From NCBI RefSeq assembly GCF_900115165.1, contig NZ_FOVP01000005.1:147888-211887 (forward strand): DNA of 64,000 nucleotides, given 5' to 3'. The DNA comes from Roseovarius lutimaris. GTDB lineage: Bacteria > Pseudomonadota > Alphaproteobacteria > Rhodobacterales > Rhodobacteraceae. Under the pieces are notes generated by a model. It ran no database searches and was not told the DNA's origin. It saw nothing but the letters and a program-made list of their open reading frames with translations. A program made the position numbers and the translations under genes. Shown piece after piece: positions 1 to 9,026 of this stretch. Position 1 is the stretch's first letter, and the number at the start of each line of letters is the position of its first letter.

Positions 1-26
1 ACCTGTGCAATAAGATAGGCTGGCAT
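1..26 (-). CDS. DUF1330 family protein, N-terminal fragment (runs off the window)
   Basis: Only the first eight codons plus part of a ninth are in the window. On the minus strand a good ribosome site (GGAAGGAG) precedes an ATG at 26, and the peptide begins MPAYLIAQ. That is the characteristic opening of small DUF1330 proteins (dimeric alpha/beta-barrel fold, function unknown). The rest of the gene lies to the left. The call rests on eight residues and the ribosome site, so it is plausible but not certain. Confidence 0.5.
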
Positions 27-260
27 ATAATTTCTCCTTCCGTTGCTGACGTCGCCACTGGACGCACCACTGGGCGCGCCGCTCTTGCGCGACAAGCCTA
101 GCATAGTAGGTGGAGAGGCGCGCACACGTTCGTGTCAGACGCCGTCCGACTTAGGTCGCAGAGTCGGCCATTTGGGTTTTGCGAAAAAAATCGGCCTCGC
201 GGGTGATTTACCTCTTGCGGATCAGCGCCATAATTTATAAATCACGCCTCACCCAAGGAC

Positions 261-335
261 GCGGGCGTAGCTCAGGGGTAGAGCGCAACCTTGCCAAGGT
301 TGATGTCGAGAGTTCGAATCTCTTCGCCCGCTCCA
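261..335 (+). tRNA. tRNA-Gly (anticodon GCC)
   Basis: A complete cloverleaf is readable. The acceptor stem GCGGGCG (261-267) pairs with CGCCCGC (325-331). The anticodon stem CAACC/GGTTG encloses a 7-nt loop with GCC at 293-295, and the T arm contains GTTCGAATC. The CCA end (333-335) is encoded. A 6-bp hairpin (GACCCG/CGGGTC, 362-377) follows 27 nt downstream and may help 3' end formation, although it has no T run. Confidence 0.96.
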
Positions 336-519
336 ATTTTCCCATAAAATTGGACAAACCGGACCCGAGTACGGGTCTGCCGCCGATCTATCCGGTGTCT
401 ACTTCGCCGCCGGTCGGCCCATATCCTCAATCACCGACATATCGGCCACTGTCGCCGCTTGGGCCTTGGCGCGCGGCCCTGCACGGATTATACACCGCCC
501 AGCAACCAGCGGAGGCCCC

Positions 520-1107
520 ATGCGCAGCGCCCAGATCACCCGGAAAACCGCCGAGACCAATATCAGTGTCAACATCGCTCTTGATGGCACCGGTTCTTAC
601 GACAATCAGACCGGCGTTGGCTTTTTCGATCACATGCTGGATCAACTGGCGCGCCACTCGCTGATTGATATGAAAATCCTCTGTGAGGGGGATCTTCATA
701 TCGACGATCACCACACGGTCGAGGATGTCGGCATTGCCCTTGGACAGGCCCTGAGCCATGCGCTTGGCGACAAGACGGGCATCCGGCGCTACGGGTCTTG
801 CCTGTTGCCGATGGATGACGCGCTTGTGCGCGCCGCGCTTGATCTGTCGGGGCGGCCCTACCTTGTGTGGAACATGGACCTGCCGACGCCCAAGATCGGC
901 ACATTCGACACCGAATTGGTGCGCGAATTCTTTCAGGCGCTCAGCACCCATGGCGGTATCACCCTGCATGTCGATGCGCTGCACGGGATCAACAGCCACC
1001 ATATGGCCGAGGCCGCGTTCAAAGCGGTGGCACGCGCGTTGCGCGCGGCGGTGGAGCCCGATCCGCGTACCGAAAACGCCATTCCCTCGACCAAAGGCGC
1101 GCTCTGA
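520..1107 (+). CDS. hisB: Imidazoleglycerol-phosphate dehydratase HisB
   Basis: HisB removes water from imidazole glycerol phosphate to give imidazole acetol phosphate in histidine biosynthesis. The protein is 195 aa, the usual size of the monofunctional enzyme. The two metal-binding histidine motifs are visible: DDHHTVED in the first half and [12 protein letters not shown] in the second. An upstream in-frame ATG at 466 would add 18 residues, but the ATG at 520 has GGAGG five bases before it and begins at the family's normal N-terminus, so it was chosen. It is three bases upstream of hisH and probably co-transcribed with it. Confidence 0.96.
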   Translation: MRSAQITRKTAETNISVNIALDGTGSYDNQTGVGFFDHMLDQLARHSLIDMKILCEGDLHIDDHHTVEDVGIALGQALSHALGDKTGIRRYGSCLLPMDDALVRAALDLSGRPYLVWNMDLPTPKIGTFDTELVREFFQALSTHGGITLHVDALHGINSHHMAEAAFKAVARALRAAVEPDPRTENAIPSTKGAL

Positions 1108-1110
1108 GCC

Positions 1111-1749
1111 ATGACAACGGTCATCGTCGATTACGAATCCGGCAACCTGCATTCCGCCGAAAAGGCGTTTCAGCGGATGGCGTCCGAAACCGGCACCGGC
1201 ACGGTTCTTGTCACCTCGGACCCAGAGGTGATCCGCAAAGCCTCGCGCGTGGTGTTGCCCGGTGACGGGGCGTTTCCGGCCTGTCGCCAGGAGCTGTTTG
1301 ACCATCGCGGCGTGTTCGAGGCGATTGAAGAGGCGGTGATCACCAGGGGCCGCCCCTTCATGGGCATCTGCATCGGCATGCAGATGATGGCGACGCGCGG
1401 CCTTGAATATCACGAAACCCCCGGCTTTGACTGGATCGGCGGCACGGTCGAGCCTATCGCGCCAACCGATGACAGCCTGAAAGTGCCGCACATGGGCTGG
1501 AACGATCTGGTGATCGACCATGCCCACCCGGTGTTTGACGGCATCGAGACCGGCAATCACGCCTATTTCGTGCATTCCTATCATTTCCGCGTGGCCGATC
1601 CGGCGCATCTTTTGGCGCATGTCGAGTATGGCGGCGCGATCACTGCGGTGGTCGGGCGCGACAACATGGTCGGCACCCAGTTCCACCCCGAGAAAAGCCA
1701 GGATACCGGGCTTCGGATGATCGCGAATTTCCTGCGCTGGACGCCGTAA
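1111..1749 (+). CDS. hisH: Imidazole glycerol phosphate synthase, glutamine amidotransferase subunit HisH
   Basis: HisH hydrolyses glutamine and passes ammonia to HisF, which makes imidazole glycerol phosphate and AICAR. The class I amidotransferase triad is visible: nucleophile Cys87 in GICIGMQMM, and His192 and Glu194 in GTQFHPEKS near the C-terminus. The length of 212 aa is normal. Its HisF partner lies 2.8 kb downstream at 4575, separated by a glutaminase gene and two genes on the other strand. The stop codon is directly followed by the glsA start. Confidence 0.96.
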   Translation: MTTVIVDYESGNLHSAEKAFQRMASETGTGTVLVTSDPEVIRKASRVVLPGDGAFPACRQELFDHRGVFEAIEEAVITRGRPFMGICIGMQMMATRGLEYHETPGFDWIGGTVEPIAPTDDSLKVPHMGWNDLVIDHAHPVFDGIETGNHAYFVHSYHFRVADPAHLLAHVEYGGAITAVVGRDNMVGTQFHPEKSQDTGLRMIANFLRWTP

Positions 1750-2694
1750 ATGACCCTGTCCACGGCCCGCCTGCAAGCGATCCTGACCGAGATCACAGAT
1801 ATCGCCCGCGCCAGCGAGAGCCGGGGGAAAGTCGCCGATTACATCCCCGAACTGGCCTGTATCGACCCCGCCCAGTTTGCCATCGCCCTTGCCCGCCCCG
1901 GCAAGCCGACGCTTGTGGCGGGCGATGCCTCGGTGCCGTTTTCGATTCAATCGGTGTCAAAGGTGTTCATGCTGGCGCTTGCGCTAGGCAAACTTGGCGA
2001 TCGCCTCTGGTCTCGCGTTGGCCGCGAGCCATCCGGGCAAGCCTTTGATTCGCTGTTCCTTCTGGAGCCCGAAAGGGGCCGGCCCCGGAACCCCTTTATC
2101 AACGCCGGCGCGATTGTGACCACCGACGCGGTGCTCGAAGGGTCGAGCCCGCGTGAGGCGCTCGGCTCGCTCCTGCGCTTTATCCGGGCGGCGGCGAATG
2201 ACGATGACATCCACATGAACGAGCGCGTGGCGCAATCCGAAATTGCCACCGGCCACCGCAATTTCGCCTTGGCGCACTATCTGTTGTCGCATGGCAATCT
2301 TGCCAATACGCCGGATCTGACGCTTGGCACGTATTTTCACCAATGCGCGGTTGAAATGACCCCGATGCAACTGGCCAATGCGGGGCTTTTTCTGGTCGGT
2401 GGAAAGGATGCGCCGCGCCTTGTCTCGGCGCAGCGGATCCGGCGGATCAACGCATTGATGATGACCTGCGGCCATTATGACGGATCGGGCGATTATGCCT
2501 ATCGCGTCGGTCTTCCGGGCAAAAGCGGCGTCGGCGGTGGCATTCTGAGCATCGTACCGGGGATTGCCTCGGTCGCGGTCTGGTCGCCGGGGCTAAACCA
2601 TTATGGCAATTCCAAGCTTGGCACCGAAGCGATGGAACGCTTTGCCAAAATGACCGGCTGGTCGGTGTTCGGGCCGACCCGTGCCGCAAGGTAA
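1750..2694 (+). CDS. glsA: Glutaminase A
   Basis: Serine-dependent glutaminases (beta-lactamase-like fold) convert glutamine to glutamate and ammonia in the cytoplasm. The Ser-x-x-Lys catalytic motif is Ser68-Lys71 in QSVSKVF, and the family motifs PFINAGAI and GKSGVGGGI are present. The protein is 314 aa, the expected length. Its ATG follows the hisH stop with no gap, so translation is probably coupled. A glutaminase directly after the glutamine-amidotransferase subunit is a notable neighbourhood. Function is clear from motifs; the biological reason for the pairing is inferred only. Confidence 0.93.
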   Translation: MTLSTARLQAILTEITDIARASESRGKVADYIPELACIDPAQFAIALARPGKPTLVAGDASVPFSIQSVSKVFMLALALGKLGDRLWSRVGREPSGQAFDSLFLLEPERGRPRNPFINAGAIVTTDAVLEGSSPREALGSLLRFIRAAANDDDIHMNERVAQSEIATGHRNFALAHYLLSHGNLANTPDLTLGTYFHQCAVEMTPMQLANAGLFLVGGKDAPRLVSAQRIRRINALMMTCGHYDGSGDYAYRVGLPGKSGVGGGILSIVPGIASVAVWSPGLNHYGNSKLGTEAMERFAKMTGWSVFGPTRAAR

Positions 2695-2696
2695 AA

Positions 2697-2721
2697 GGGC
2701 GGATGAGCCTCTCACCCGCCC
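2697..2721. terminator. Hairpin between convergent glsA and DUF2147 genes
   Basis: An 11-bp stem with one mismatch (GGGCGGATGAG / CTCACCCGCCC, 3-nt loop) lies between the two stop codons. On the minus strand the mismatch becomes a G-T wobble and a short T tract follows, so it probably serves the DUF2147 gene best. Confidence 0.5.
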
Positions 2722-2727
2722 AAGAGA

Positions 2728-3120
2728 TTATTTAACCTTTTTCCAGGTCCCGCCGTCACGGCAAATGCCGAACACACAGCCACTGACCTTGAGCGTATCG
2801 CCGCTGAGTTTCAGCCTGGAGTTATAGGTCTTGTCGCGGTCCGGGGAATAGACCTTGCCCTTATAGGCGCCGCCACCCGTGTTCTTGGTCTCGGAAATGA
2901 TGTTGCGGCCGATGTTCTTGCTCGCCATCTCTTTGCCCGACGAATCGTAGGATTTCACCAGCTTGCCGCAAAGGGCACCGCCGCAGGGCGCAACCTTGAT
3001 CAGGCCCGAATGGCCATTATCGTCGGCTGCTGTGCGCCATGTCCCCTCAAGCGGATCGGCGGCGGCGGCCATACCGGCGCTGACCATAAGCGCGGCGATG
3101 GTGAGTACGAGTTTCTTCAT
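2728..3120 (-). CDS. DUF2147 family secreted protein
   Basis: This 130-aa protein has a typical Sec signal peptide: a Lys-Lys start, hydrophobic core and AAA-AD cleavage region around residues 19-22. A small DUF2147 beta-barrel domain follows, with [16 protein letters not shown] near its start. Two cysteine pairs (CGGALCG; CVFGIC) suggest disulfides in the periplasm. The function of DUF2147 is not established. The gene is convergent with glsA and points away from hisA. Confidence 0.85.
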   Translation of the reverse strand: MKKLVLTIAALMVSAGMAAAADPLEGTWRTAADDNGHSGLIKVAPCGGALCGKLVKSYDSSGKEMASKNIGRNIISETKNTGGGAYKGKVYSPDRDKTYNSRLKLSGDTLKVSGCVFGICRDGGTWKKVK

Positions 3121-3260
3121 CTTTCAAATCCTCCCTGATTTCTCCCTCGGGGCGTTGCCCCGCTATAATTACAATTGCCATCCCCCCTGCCCCTGTCCAC
3201 ATTGCATTTCGGGTTTGGGCTGTGCAAAAGGCCGTGACGTTACGACAGAAAGCCGAAATC

Positions 3261-3980
3261 ATGATTCTTTATCCCGCCATCGACCTCAAAGACGGCAAGG
3301 CCGTGCGCCTTGTGAAGGGGGAAATGGACCGCGCCACCGTGTTCAATGATGATCCCGCCGCGCAGGCGATGGAATTTGTGACCGCGGGCTGCGAATGGCT
3401 TCACCTCGTCGATCTGAACGGCGCCTTCGCCGGCGAGCCGGTCAATGCCGCCCCGGTCGAGGCGATCCTCGCGCGCTGTCGCGCGCCCGCCCAACTTGGC
3501 GGTGGCATCCGCGACATGGCCACGATTGAACGCTGGCTGTCCAAGGGGCTGGCGCGGGTGATCCTTGGCACGGTGGCGGTGGAAAACCCAAGCCTAGTGC
3601 GCGAGGCCGCGCGCGCTTTTCCCGGCCAAGTCGCCGTCGGCATTGATGCGCGCAACGGGCGCGTCGCCACCAAGGGCTGGGCCACCGAGACCGATGTGAT
3701 GGTGACCGATCTGGCGAAATCGTTCGAGGACGCCGGTGTGGCCGCGATCATCTATACCGACATCAATCGCGACGGCGCGATGCAAGGCCCCAATATCGAG
3801 GCCACCGCCGCGCTTGCCAATGCGGTCTCGATCCCGGTCATTGCAAGCGGCGGCGTCAGTTCGCTTGCCGATCTCAAGGCGCTCAAAACCTGTGGCGCGC
3901 CGCTCAACGGGGCCATTTCAGGGCGCGCGCTTTACGACGGCGCGCTTGACCTCAAAGAGGCGCTCGCCGCCCTGCGCTAG
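3261..3980 (+). CDS. hisA: Phosphoribosylformimino-5-aminoimidazole carboxamide ribotide isomerase HisA
   Basis: HisA is the TIM-barrel isomerase that converts ProFAR to PRFAR, the substrate of HisF/HisH. Its two catalytic aspartates are visible: Asp8 in [12 protein letters not shown], and the second in [12 protein letters not shown] at the end of the fifth strand. The length is 240 aa, normal for the family. The reading frame is open further upstream, but the ATG at 3261 begins exactly at the conserved [10 protein letters not shown]-terminus. The ribosome site is weak. Confidence 0.95.
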   Translation: MILYPAIDLKDGKAVRLVKGEMDRATVFNDDPAAQAMEFVTAGCEWLHLVDLNGAFAGEPVNAAPVEAILARCRAPAQLGGGIRDMATIERWLSKGLARVILGTVAVENPSLVREAARAFPGQVAVGIDARNGRVATKGWATETDVMVTDLAKSFEDAGVAAIIYTDINRDGAMQGPNIEATAALANAVSIPVIASGGVSSLADLKALKTCGAPLNGAISGRALYDGALDLKEALAALR

Positions 3981-3989
3981 CGTTACTGC

Positions 3990-4010
3990 GCCCCCGGCAA
4001 TGCCGGGGGC
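3990..4010. terminator. Strong GC hairpin between hisA and DUF302 gene
   Basis: A perfect 9-bp stem, GCCCCCGGC / GCCGGGGGC with loop AAT, sits between the convergent stops of hisA (3980) and the DUF302 gene (4019). There is no strong T run, so termination efficiency is uncertain, but the placement fits a bidirectional terminator. Confidence 0.6.
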
Positions 4011-4018
4011 TATGGGGT

Positions 4019-4474
4019 TTATTCGCCCGCCGCCTTGCCGGTCAGCTTGCCCAAGGCGCCGGTCATCGTTTTGACATAACCCGCATCCTCGGAAATGCCG
4101 CCCAGATCGCCAAGCATCTCTTTGGGGTCTTCATAGGCAAGCCAGGTCTGCCCCGCGCCATCCTGATAAACCAGAACCTTGAGCGGCAGGAACAGCCCCG
4201 CAAGCGGATCATCCTGCATCGCGGGCGTGCCAAGCTTGGGGTTGCCAAAAAGAAGCACCTGCGCCGGGGCCAGTTCCATATCGACCTTGGCAGCGCCGGC
4301 CGCATGGTCTACGCGGGCAAAAACCGTCGCCCCGGCCCCGTTCACGGCGGCCTCAAGGCGGTCCATGGTCGTCGCCACATCGCCCGACGAGCGGACCTTG
4401 ACGATATCGTCATTGCTGGCCAGTGCCGGCAAACCCGCAACACAGACCGCAACAGCGGCAATAAAGCGCTTCAT
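4019..4474 (-). CDS. DUF302 domain protein, exported
   Basis: The start at 4474 was chosen because AAAGGAGAA lies just upstream and the protein then opens with a clean signal peptide (Lys-Arg, then a hydrophobic stretch to about residue 19). The mature part is one DUF302 domain of about 125 aa, with the conserved sequence AQVLLFGNPKLGTPAM followed by a DPLAGLFLPLKVLVY segment. DUF302 has a heme-binding-like alpha/beta fold but no firmly assigned role. It lies on the opposite strand between hisA and hisF. Confidence 0.88.
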   Translation of the reverse strand: MKRFIAAVAVCVAGLPALASNDDIVKVRSSGDVATTMDRLEAAVNGAGATVFARVDHAAGAAKVDMELAPAQVLLFGNPKLGTPAMQDDPLAGLFLPLKVLVYQDGAGQTWLAYEDPKEMLGDLGGISEDAGYVKTMTGALGKLTGKAAGE

Positions 4475-4574
4475 GGTATTCTCCTTTGATTCCAAAACTT
4501 ATCGGTCTTACCCTCTGGCATATAACCACATTTGCCCATAAACATCGGCGTGAAAACACTGTAACAGCGACAAT

Positions 4575-5339
4575 ATGCTCAAAACCCGTATCATACCCTG
4601 CCTCGACGTGGCCGATGGCCGTGTGGTCAAAGGCGTGAACTTTGTCGATCTGGTCGATGCCGGCGATCCGGTCGATGCCGCGCGCGCCTATGATGCGGCG
4701 GGCGCCGATGAGCTTTGCTTTCTCGATATTCACGCGACCCATGAAAACCGAGGCACGATGTTTGACGTTGTGCGCCGCACCGCCGAGCAATGCTATATCC
4801 CGCTGACCGTCGGCGGCGGCGTGCGCAGCGCAAAGGATGTGCGCGCGCTTCTGCTCGCCGGGGCCGATAAGGTAAGCTTCAATTCCGCCGCCGTGGCCGA
4901 CCCGGACGTGGTCGCGCGCGCCGCCGATCAATTCGGCAGCCAATGCATCGTCGTGGCCATTGACGCCAAGACCGTCGCCCCCGGAAAATGGGAGATTTTC
5001 ACCCATGGCGGGCGCAAACCCACCGGCATTGACGCGGTCGAGTTCGCCCGGCTTGTGGCCGCCAGGGGCGCCGGAGAAATCCTGCTCACCTCGATGGATC
5101 GCGACGGCACCAAGCAAGGCTTCAACCTCGCCCTGACCCGCGCGATTTCGGATGCGGTCGATATCCCGGTGATCGCCTCGGGCGGCGTCGGTACGCTGGA
5201 TCACCTTGTCGAAGGCGTGACAATCGGCGGCGCAAGTGCTGTGCTGGCGGCCTCGATCTTTCACTTCGGCACCTTCACCGTTGCGCAGGCCAAGGCGCAT
5301 ATGGCCGCCGCAGGTATCCCGATCAGGATCGGCGCATGA
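4575..5339 (+). CDS. hisF: Imidazole glycerol phosphate synthase, cyclase subunit HisF
   Basis: HisF is the TIM-barrel cyclase that uses ammonia from HisH to turn PRFAR into imidazole glycerol phosphate and AICAR. The catalytic aspartates are in [15 protein letters not shown] (Asp11) and [12 protein letters not shown] (about Asp130). The length is 254 aa, as expected. The last four bases overlap the hisE start (ATGA), so the two are translationally coupled. Confidence 0.97.
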   Translation: MLKTRIIPCLDVADGRVVKGVNFVDLVDAGDPVDAARAYDAAGADELCFLDIHATHENRGTMFDVVRRTAEQCYIPLTVGGGVRSAKDVRALLLAGADKVSFNSAAVADPDVVARAADQFGSQCIVVAIDAKTVAPGKWEIFTHGGRKPTGIDAVEFARLVAARGAGEILLTSMDRDGTKQGFNLALTRAISDAVDIPVIASGGVGTLDHLVEGVTIGGASAVLAASIFHFGTFTVAQAKAHMAAAGIPIRIGA

Positions 5340-5650
5340 CCCTCGACGAGCTTGCCAAAACCATCGCCGCGCGTGCCGCCGCCGATCCAGACACAAGCTG
5401 GACCGCGCGCCTTCTGGCCAAGGGTCCGGAAAAATGCGCCGAGAAATTCGGCGAAGAGGCGGTCGAGGCGATCATCGAGGCCGTCAAGGGCGACAGGGCC
5501 GCCCTCACATCCGAGGCCGCCGATGTTCTGTTTCACCTGCTGGTGATGCTGCAATCGCGCGATGTTGCCCTCGATGATGTCATGGCCGAACTTGCTCGCC
5601 GCCAGGGCACCTCGGGCCTCGCCGAAAAAGCCTCCCGACCCAAGGAATAA
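5336..5650 (+). CDS. hisE: Phosphoribosyl-ATP pyrophosphatase HisE
   Basis: HisE removes pyrophosphate from phosphoribosyl-ATP in the second step of histidine synthesis. It is an all-alpha MazG-like enzyme. The metal-binding motif [14 protein letters not shown] is followed by [14 protein letters not shown], both diagnostic for HisE. The protein is 104 aa, standalone rather than fused to HisI. It overlaps hisF by four bases and is followed after two bases by a Dabb-domain gene. Confidence 0.95.
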   Translation: MTLDELAKTIAARAAADPDTSWTARLLAKGPEKCAEKFGEEAVEAIIEAVKGDRAALTSEAADVLFHLLVMLQSRDVALDDVMAELARRQGTSGLAEKASRPKE

Positions 5651-5652
5651 CC

Positions 5653-5943
5653 ATGATCCGCCATATCGTTTTCTTCAGCGCCGCCAACCCTGATCAGGTG
5701 GACGACATCAGGAACGGCCTGATGATGCTGGCCGAAATCCCGCATTCCCGCCACTTCGAAGTGGGCCGCAACCTGCAAAGCGATCCGATCGCGGGCGATC
5801 GCGTCGATCTGGTGGTCTATGCCGAATTTGACGACGACGCCGCACTGGCTGCCTACAAGGCGCATCCAATCTATAGCGCCTGCATCGCCCGCGTCCGCCC
5901 CATGCGCGAGTTGCGCATTGCGGCCGATTTCAAGGCAAGCTGA
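5653..5943 (+). CDS. Dabb-domain (stress-responsive alpha/beta-barrel) protein
   Basis: A 96-aa protein starting MIRHIVFF, the usual opening of Dabb proteins, which are small dimeric ferredoxin-like barrels. The motif DLVVYAEFDDDAALAAYKAHPIY matches the family's second half. No catalytic role can be assigned. It lies two bases after hisE and is likely the last gene of that transcript. A copy of the window's short extragenic repeat (5955-5975) follows its stop. Confidence 0.85.
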   Translation: MIRHIVFFSAANPDQVDDIRNGLMMLAEIPHSRHFEVGRNLQSDPIAGDRVDLVVYAEFDDDAALAAYKAHPIYSACIARVRPMRELRIAADFKAS

Positions 5944-5954
5944 TCAAACCCGCA

Positions 5955-5975
5955 TTCTTCTTGGCAAAAATACTC
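5955..5975 (+). repeat. Extragenic repeat, copy A
   Basis: The core CTTCTTGGCAAAAATACTC here reappears at 63615-63633. Related, longer versions (CTTCTTCTGGCC...TATCCCGGGG) occur at 38766 and 57491. All copies lie just after or between genes. See the finding on the repeat family. Confidence 0.7.
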
Positions 5976-6107
5976 AGCCCGAGTCGCTTCCTTGGGCGAT
6001 AGGCCCTTTCTGAGCCCAAGCGGCATTGCCGGATCACGGGCTGCCAAAGCTCCTAAATCCTATGTCCATTCAAGGTGTTAGCGGATACTTCAATATATGA
6101 CCGGAAG

Positions 6108-6126
6108 ATGGTGGGCGACCCTGGAA
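6108..6126. repeat. att site, distal copy (tRNA-Tyr 3'-end fragment)
   Basis: The sequence ATGGTGGGCGACCCTGGAA is identical to 11272-11290. Read on the minus strand it is the last 18 nt of tRNA-Tyr (part of the T arm, acceptor strand, A73 and CCA) plus one base. The tRNA homology stops at 6127, so this is a severed tRNA end left by site-specific integration. Confidence 0.9.
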
Positions 6127-6542
6127 CGGCCACCATTTCTAAAATCAACTGTAAACGCTAGACTTTGGGGCGCGGTTTCCTTGTATTGGCACACCTTGAT
6201 GGCGCACCTAGGTATTCAATTCAAGAGGCGGCATGTTTCTCGGCACAACAAAATCAATGTGCACTAGGCGAGGCTGGAACCGATAATGCTGGAAAGTTCG
6301 ATTGCGCTGGAGGTTACCAGTGTAGCCAGAGGTGGGGCCTAGGACGTGCGCGAAGCGGCAGAAATTTTCTTTGCTTTTCAGCGGCTTACGCTCTTTTTCG
6401 CAGCCCTCATGATACACTTCACTGTAACAGTAGCAAGCACGGGGCGGAAATGCCTGCGATTGGTATTAGCACGTTGTCACTCCCATACGTGCCTTCTATT
6501 ATACTTTGATAAGAACAAAACGTCCGGAGGACAGTAAGACAG
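6127..6542. other. Non-coding left end of the island
   Basis: About 415 bases without a convincing gene. Short open frames on both strands have no ribosome site, no family resemblance and no coding-like composition. The only useful signal is the ribosome site GGAGG at 6526-6530, which belongs to the membrane protein gene starting at 6543. Confidence 0.6.
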
Positions 6543-7931
6543 GTGGTTCTCTATTCCGCAGGCAAAGTGTGTCACAAATCACCATTGTCAGTGCTTGCGA
6601 TGCTTGAGGCCATCGTTGGGAGCGTTGTCGGATTGATGCTGGTTTGGTCTGGTGTGTACTGGGTCCTCTGGACATCACTTTTTTTAACTTTTTTGGTCCA
6701 TCTGCGTAGTGAAAAATCCATCGAAGATGGTGTTGCTATCATTGACCGATCGTGGGCAAGAGTAAGTAACAGTGACATTTCACGACGTTTTGCTTTGGTA
6801 TCCCTTGCAAGTGCTATTGCAATCGCAGTGTTGTGGATATTTCTATTGGTGCCTGTGATCCTTGATGGTTTTGGTTGGATCGGTAGCTATCTGAGGTTCG
6901 TACTCCTTGGCTTTGTTTCGCTGAACATCACCGTTGCATCCGTTGTACTCGTGATGTCATTGGTCCTCGTTTTTTTGACTGAGATGCGACCGGTGCCCCC
7001 CCCCAACGATAAACCGCCCGATACACTGCGAACACGTACCATGGTCATTATCATGATGGCTGCAACAGTATTGCTTCCGGGAGCGGTAGCAGGTGTAACC
7101 GGATGTTTCGTTATCATTAGAGCAACTGCTACACTTATGCACCTTAGAGACGGAATAAGTTGCTTCTTGCAAAATTGGGCCACTCTTATGTTGAAGACTG
7201 ACATAGCAACTGAGCCTGAACTACTACCGGGTCTTCCTGACGATCATATGTTCAGCTTTGCGACGATGCTGCGTGACTATAGGCGTGCCGAGAAAAACTT
7301 AGCTGACAGGTACGGAAGTTTGCTTGCTTTAGCGGTATTTATCCCCTCGATGTTCTACAGACTTATGCTCAAGTCGAGCTTCTGGTTTTATGCTCCATTG
7401 ATGTGGGCGGCTGCGCCTCCACGAGGTCTTGAGCGCGATATACATGGCAAGCTGCGATGGGACCCAACGCTAGCCCGAACACCTATAGACATTGCTGCTG
7501 CACTGGTCGCTCTGGTCGGAGCATTCTTCTTCTTCTTCCGAGTGTGGGACTATAACGCCTACCAAACTGCCGCTACATGGGCGAAAGACAATGACTTTCC
7601 AGCATACTGGCCCCTGCTTGCTGCAGGTATCAATCCATCAAGGGTAGACATATGGTATCTCCTACCTGGGATCGGTGCATTGCTATCGCTAGCGGTATTC
7701 GTTTGGGCAATGCAAATTTCATCCCGCGCCAGACTAGTGCGACGCTTTCCTAGCCAACGAACGCTTTGGTGTCTGTACAAACTCAACGCGGCAAAAAATG
7801 TATTAAGTATATCTACTGTCGTAGTAGGCTTTTGCTTTCTGCTCTTCTACTTCGGCTCAAACTGCTTGTTGCCGTCAGCAATACAAAGTGTCCTCTCGGC
7901 ACTAACGCTAGCTGAATGTGTGCCCCTATAG
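6543..7931 (+). CDS. Polytopic membrane protein of unknown function (island cargo)
   Basis: A 462-aa protein I do not recognise. Hydrophobic segments at about residues 16-53 (two), 82-107, 116-146, 167-193, 248-270, 309-328, 361-380 and 418-438 predict eight or nine membrane spans. A soluble stretch of about 55 residues (194-247) lies between spans, and a basic loop (SSRARLVRRFPSQR) lies before the last span. The start is GTG at 6543, 12 bases after GGAGG; an ATG at 6600 is an alternative. It is the only cargo-like gene between the att sites and has low GC, so it came in with the element. A defence, exclusion or transport role is possible, but nothing in the sequence decides it. Confidence 0.75.
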   Translation: MVLYSAGKVCHKSPLSVLAMLEAIVGSVVGLMLVWSGVYWVLWTSLFLTFLVHLRSEKSIEDGVAIIDRSWARVSNSDISRRFALVSLASAIAIAVLWIFLLVPVILDGFGWIGSYLRFVLLGFVSLNITVASVVLVMSLVLVFLTEMRPVPPPNDKPPDTLRTRTMVIIMMAATVLLPGAVAGVTGCFVIIRATATLMHLRDGISCFLQNWATLMLKTDIATEPELLPGLPDDHMFSFATMLRDYRRAEKNLADRYGSLLALAVFIPSMFYRLMLKSSFWFYAPLMWAAAPPRGLERDIHGKLRWDPTLARTPIDIAAALVALVGAFFFFFRVWDYNAYQTAATWAKDNDFPAYWPLLAAGINPSRVDIWYLLPGIGALLSLAVFVWAMQISSRARLVRRFPSQRTLWCLYKLNAAKNVLSISTVVVGFCFLLFYFGSNCLLPSAIQSVLSALTLAECVPL

Positions 7932-8363
7932 CAATTTGTGCCGTGGAATTTCCGACACATTTTTTCGAGGGGGTATCTATACATCCCTGCACACCAGTTT
8001 CCCCCATGACCCCTCAACACACCGAGGACCGAGTGCCGATGTCGCATGTAGCCGCAACGGAGCAGGTTGCACGTTATGCCGGACAAGTCGTTGACATGCA
8101 CGCTGTCTCACATGGGCAAGGGTGGTGAGGCGTCTCACATCATGCACCCTTTTGTCTCACACACATTGCTGTTGATGTTTGAGGCAGCACCCCCCCTATG
8201 GCCTCAAGGTCTATTAAGACACATGCCGATGCAGAGTTCCCGCTTGGCCCTATCAAGCAAATTGATGGGTTCTAAACCATACTGTAACAACCACAACCAA
8301 CGTTGACGTTTGCAACATGCGGCGTTAAGCAGGTTCAACTACCTTTGAATAAGGGCCGGGAAC
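7932..8363. other. Intergenic stretch with repeated GTCTCACA motifs
   Basis: No convincing gene lies in these 430 bases. GTCTCACA occurs three times on the plus strand (8105, 8132, 8154), with GTCTCACAT in the first two. A 7-bp inverted repeat TTGAGGC (8179-8185) / GCCTCAA (8201-8207) follows. The next gene is a serine recombinase at 8364, so these may be its binding or control sites; that is inference. Confidence 0.5.
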
Positions 8364-9026
8364 ATGCAGCAGTACATCGTCTACAAGCGCGTCAGCACGA
8401 AAGAGCAGGGTCGTAGTGGGTTAGGGCTTGAGGCGCAGGAGCGAGATGTCGCCCTGTACTTGGAGCGGTTCAGCCCGGTGCCTTATGAGGTGATAGCCAC
8501 CTTCACGGACATCCTGAGCGGCACTGACAACGAGCGCCCTGAGCTAGCGGCTGCATTGGCTTTGGCTAGGAGGACAGGTGCGATTTTGCTAGTCAGCAAG
8601 TTGGACAGGCTATCTCGCAAGGTTTCTGCCGTAGCGGCCCTCATGGAGGATAAGAAAGTAACATTCCGGGTCGCACAGATGCCGAACGCCGATAACTTCC
8701 AGTTGCACATATATGCGGCTTTAGCCGAGCAGGAGCGAGAGTTCATATCCGCTCGGACCAAGGCGGCGCTAGCGGAGGCCAGACGCAGGGGCACGAAGCT
8801 AGGTGGGCTGCGTGACAAGACCATGAAGCGCAATGCTGCCGTGCAGGCTAACGCAGCGGCAAGAGCAGAGAAGGTATCTGGGATTATCTTACCAATGCGG
8901 GAAACGGGAAAGCCGCTGAGAGAGATCGCTGAGCACTTGAACCGGGCGGGGGTTGAGACCGCTAGGGGCGCGCGCTGGCAGGCATCGCAGGTGAAAAGGG
9001 TACTGGACCGGCTGAACGCGAGGTGA
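8364..9026 (+). CDS. Serine recombinase (resolvase/invertase family)
   Basis: A 220-aa site-specific recombinase. The N-terminal catalytic domain has the nucleophile serine in YKRVSTKEQ (Ser10), the arginine-rich motif SKLDRLSRKV around residue 79, and EREFISARTKAALAEARRRGTKLGG at the start of the long E helix. The C-terminal 60 residues form a small helix-turn-helix region (LREIAEHLNRAGVETARGARWQASQVKRVLDRL). The size fits small resolvases and invertases rather than large integrases. It lies inside the tRNA-Tyr island, so the element carries recombinases of both the serine and tyrosine classes. The catalytic role is clear; its target sites are unknown. Confidence 0.9.
   Translation: MQQYIVYKRVSTKEQGRSGLGLEAQERDVALYLERFSPVPYEVIATFTDILSGTDNERPELAAALALARRTGAILLVSKLDRLSRKVSAVAALMEDKKVTFRVAQMPNADNFQLHIYAALAEQEREFISARTKAALAEARRRGTKLGGLRDKTMKRNAAVQANAAARAEKVSGIILPMRETGKPLREIAEHLNRAGVETARGARWQASQVKRVLDRLNAR

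Noticed and set aside
427..1950. 507-codon open frame on the minus strand across hisB and hisH
   Set aside because: It is antisense to two clear enzyme genes, has a His/Arg/Gly-rich composition typical of high-GC shadow frames, and no family motif.
6165..6509. 114-codon plus-strand frame at the left end of the island
   Set aside because: No ribosome site, no family resemblance, cysteine- and serine-rich low-quality translation.
7916..8128. 70-codon frame after the island membrane protein
   Set aside because: Starts inside the preceding gene and runs through repeated GTCTCACA motifs; no protein-like features.
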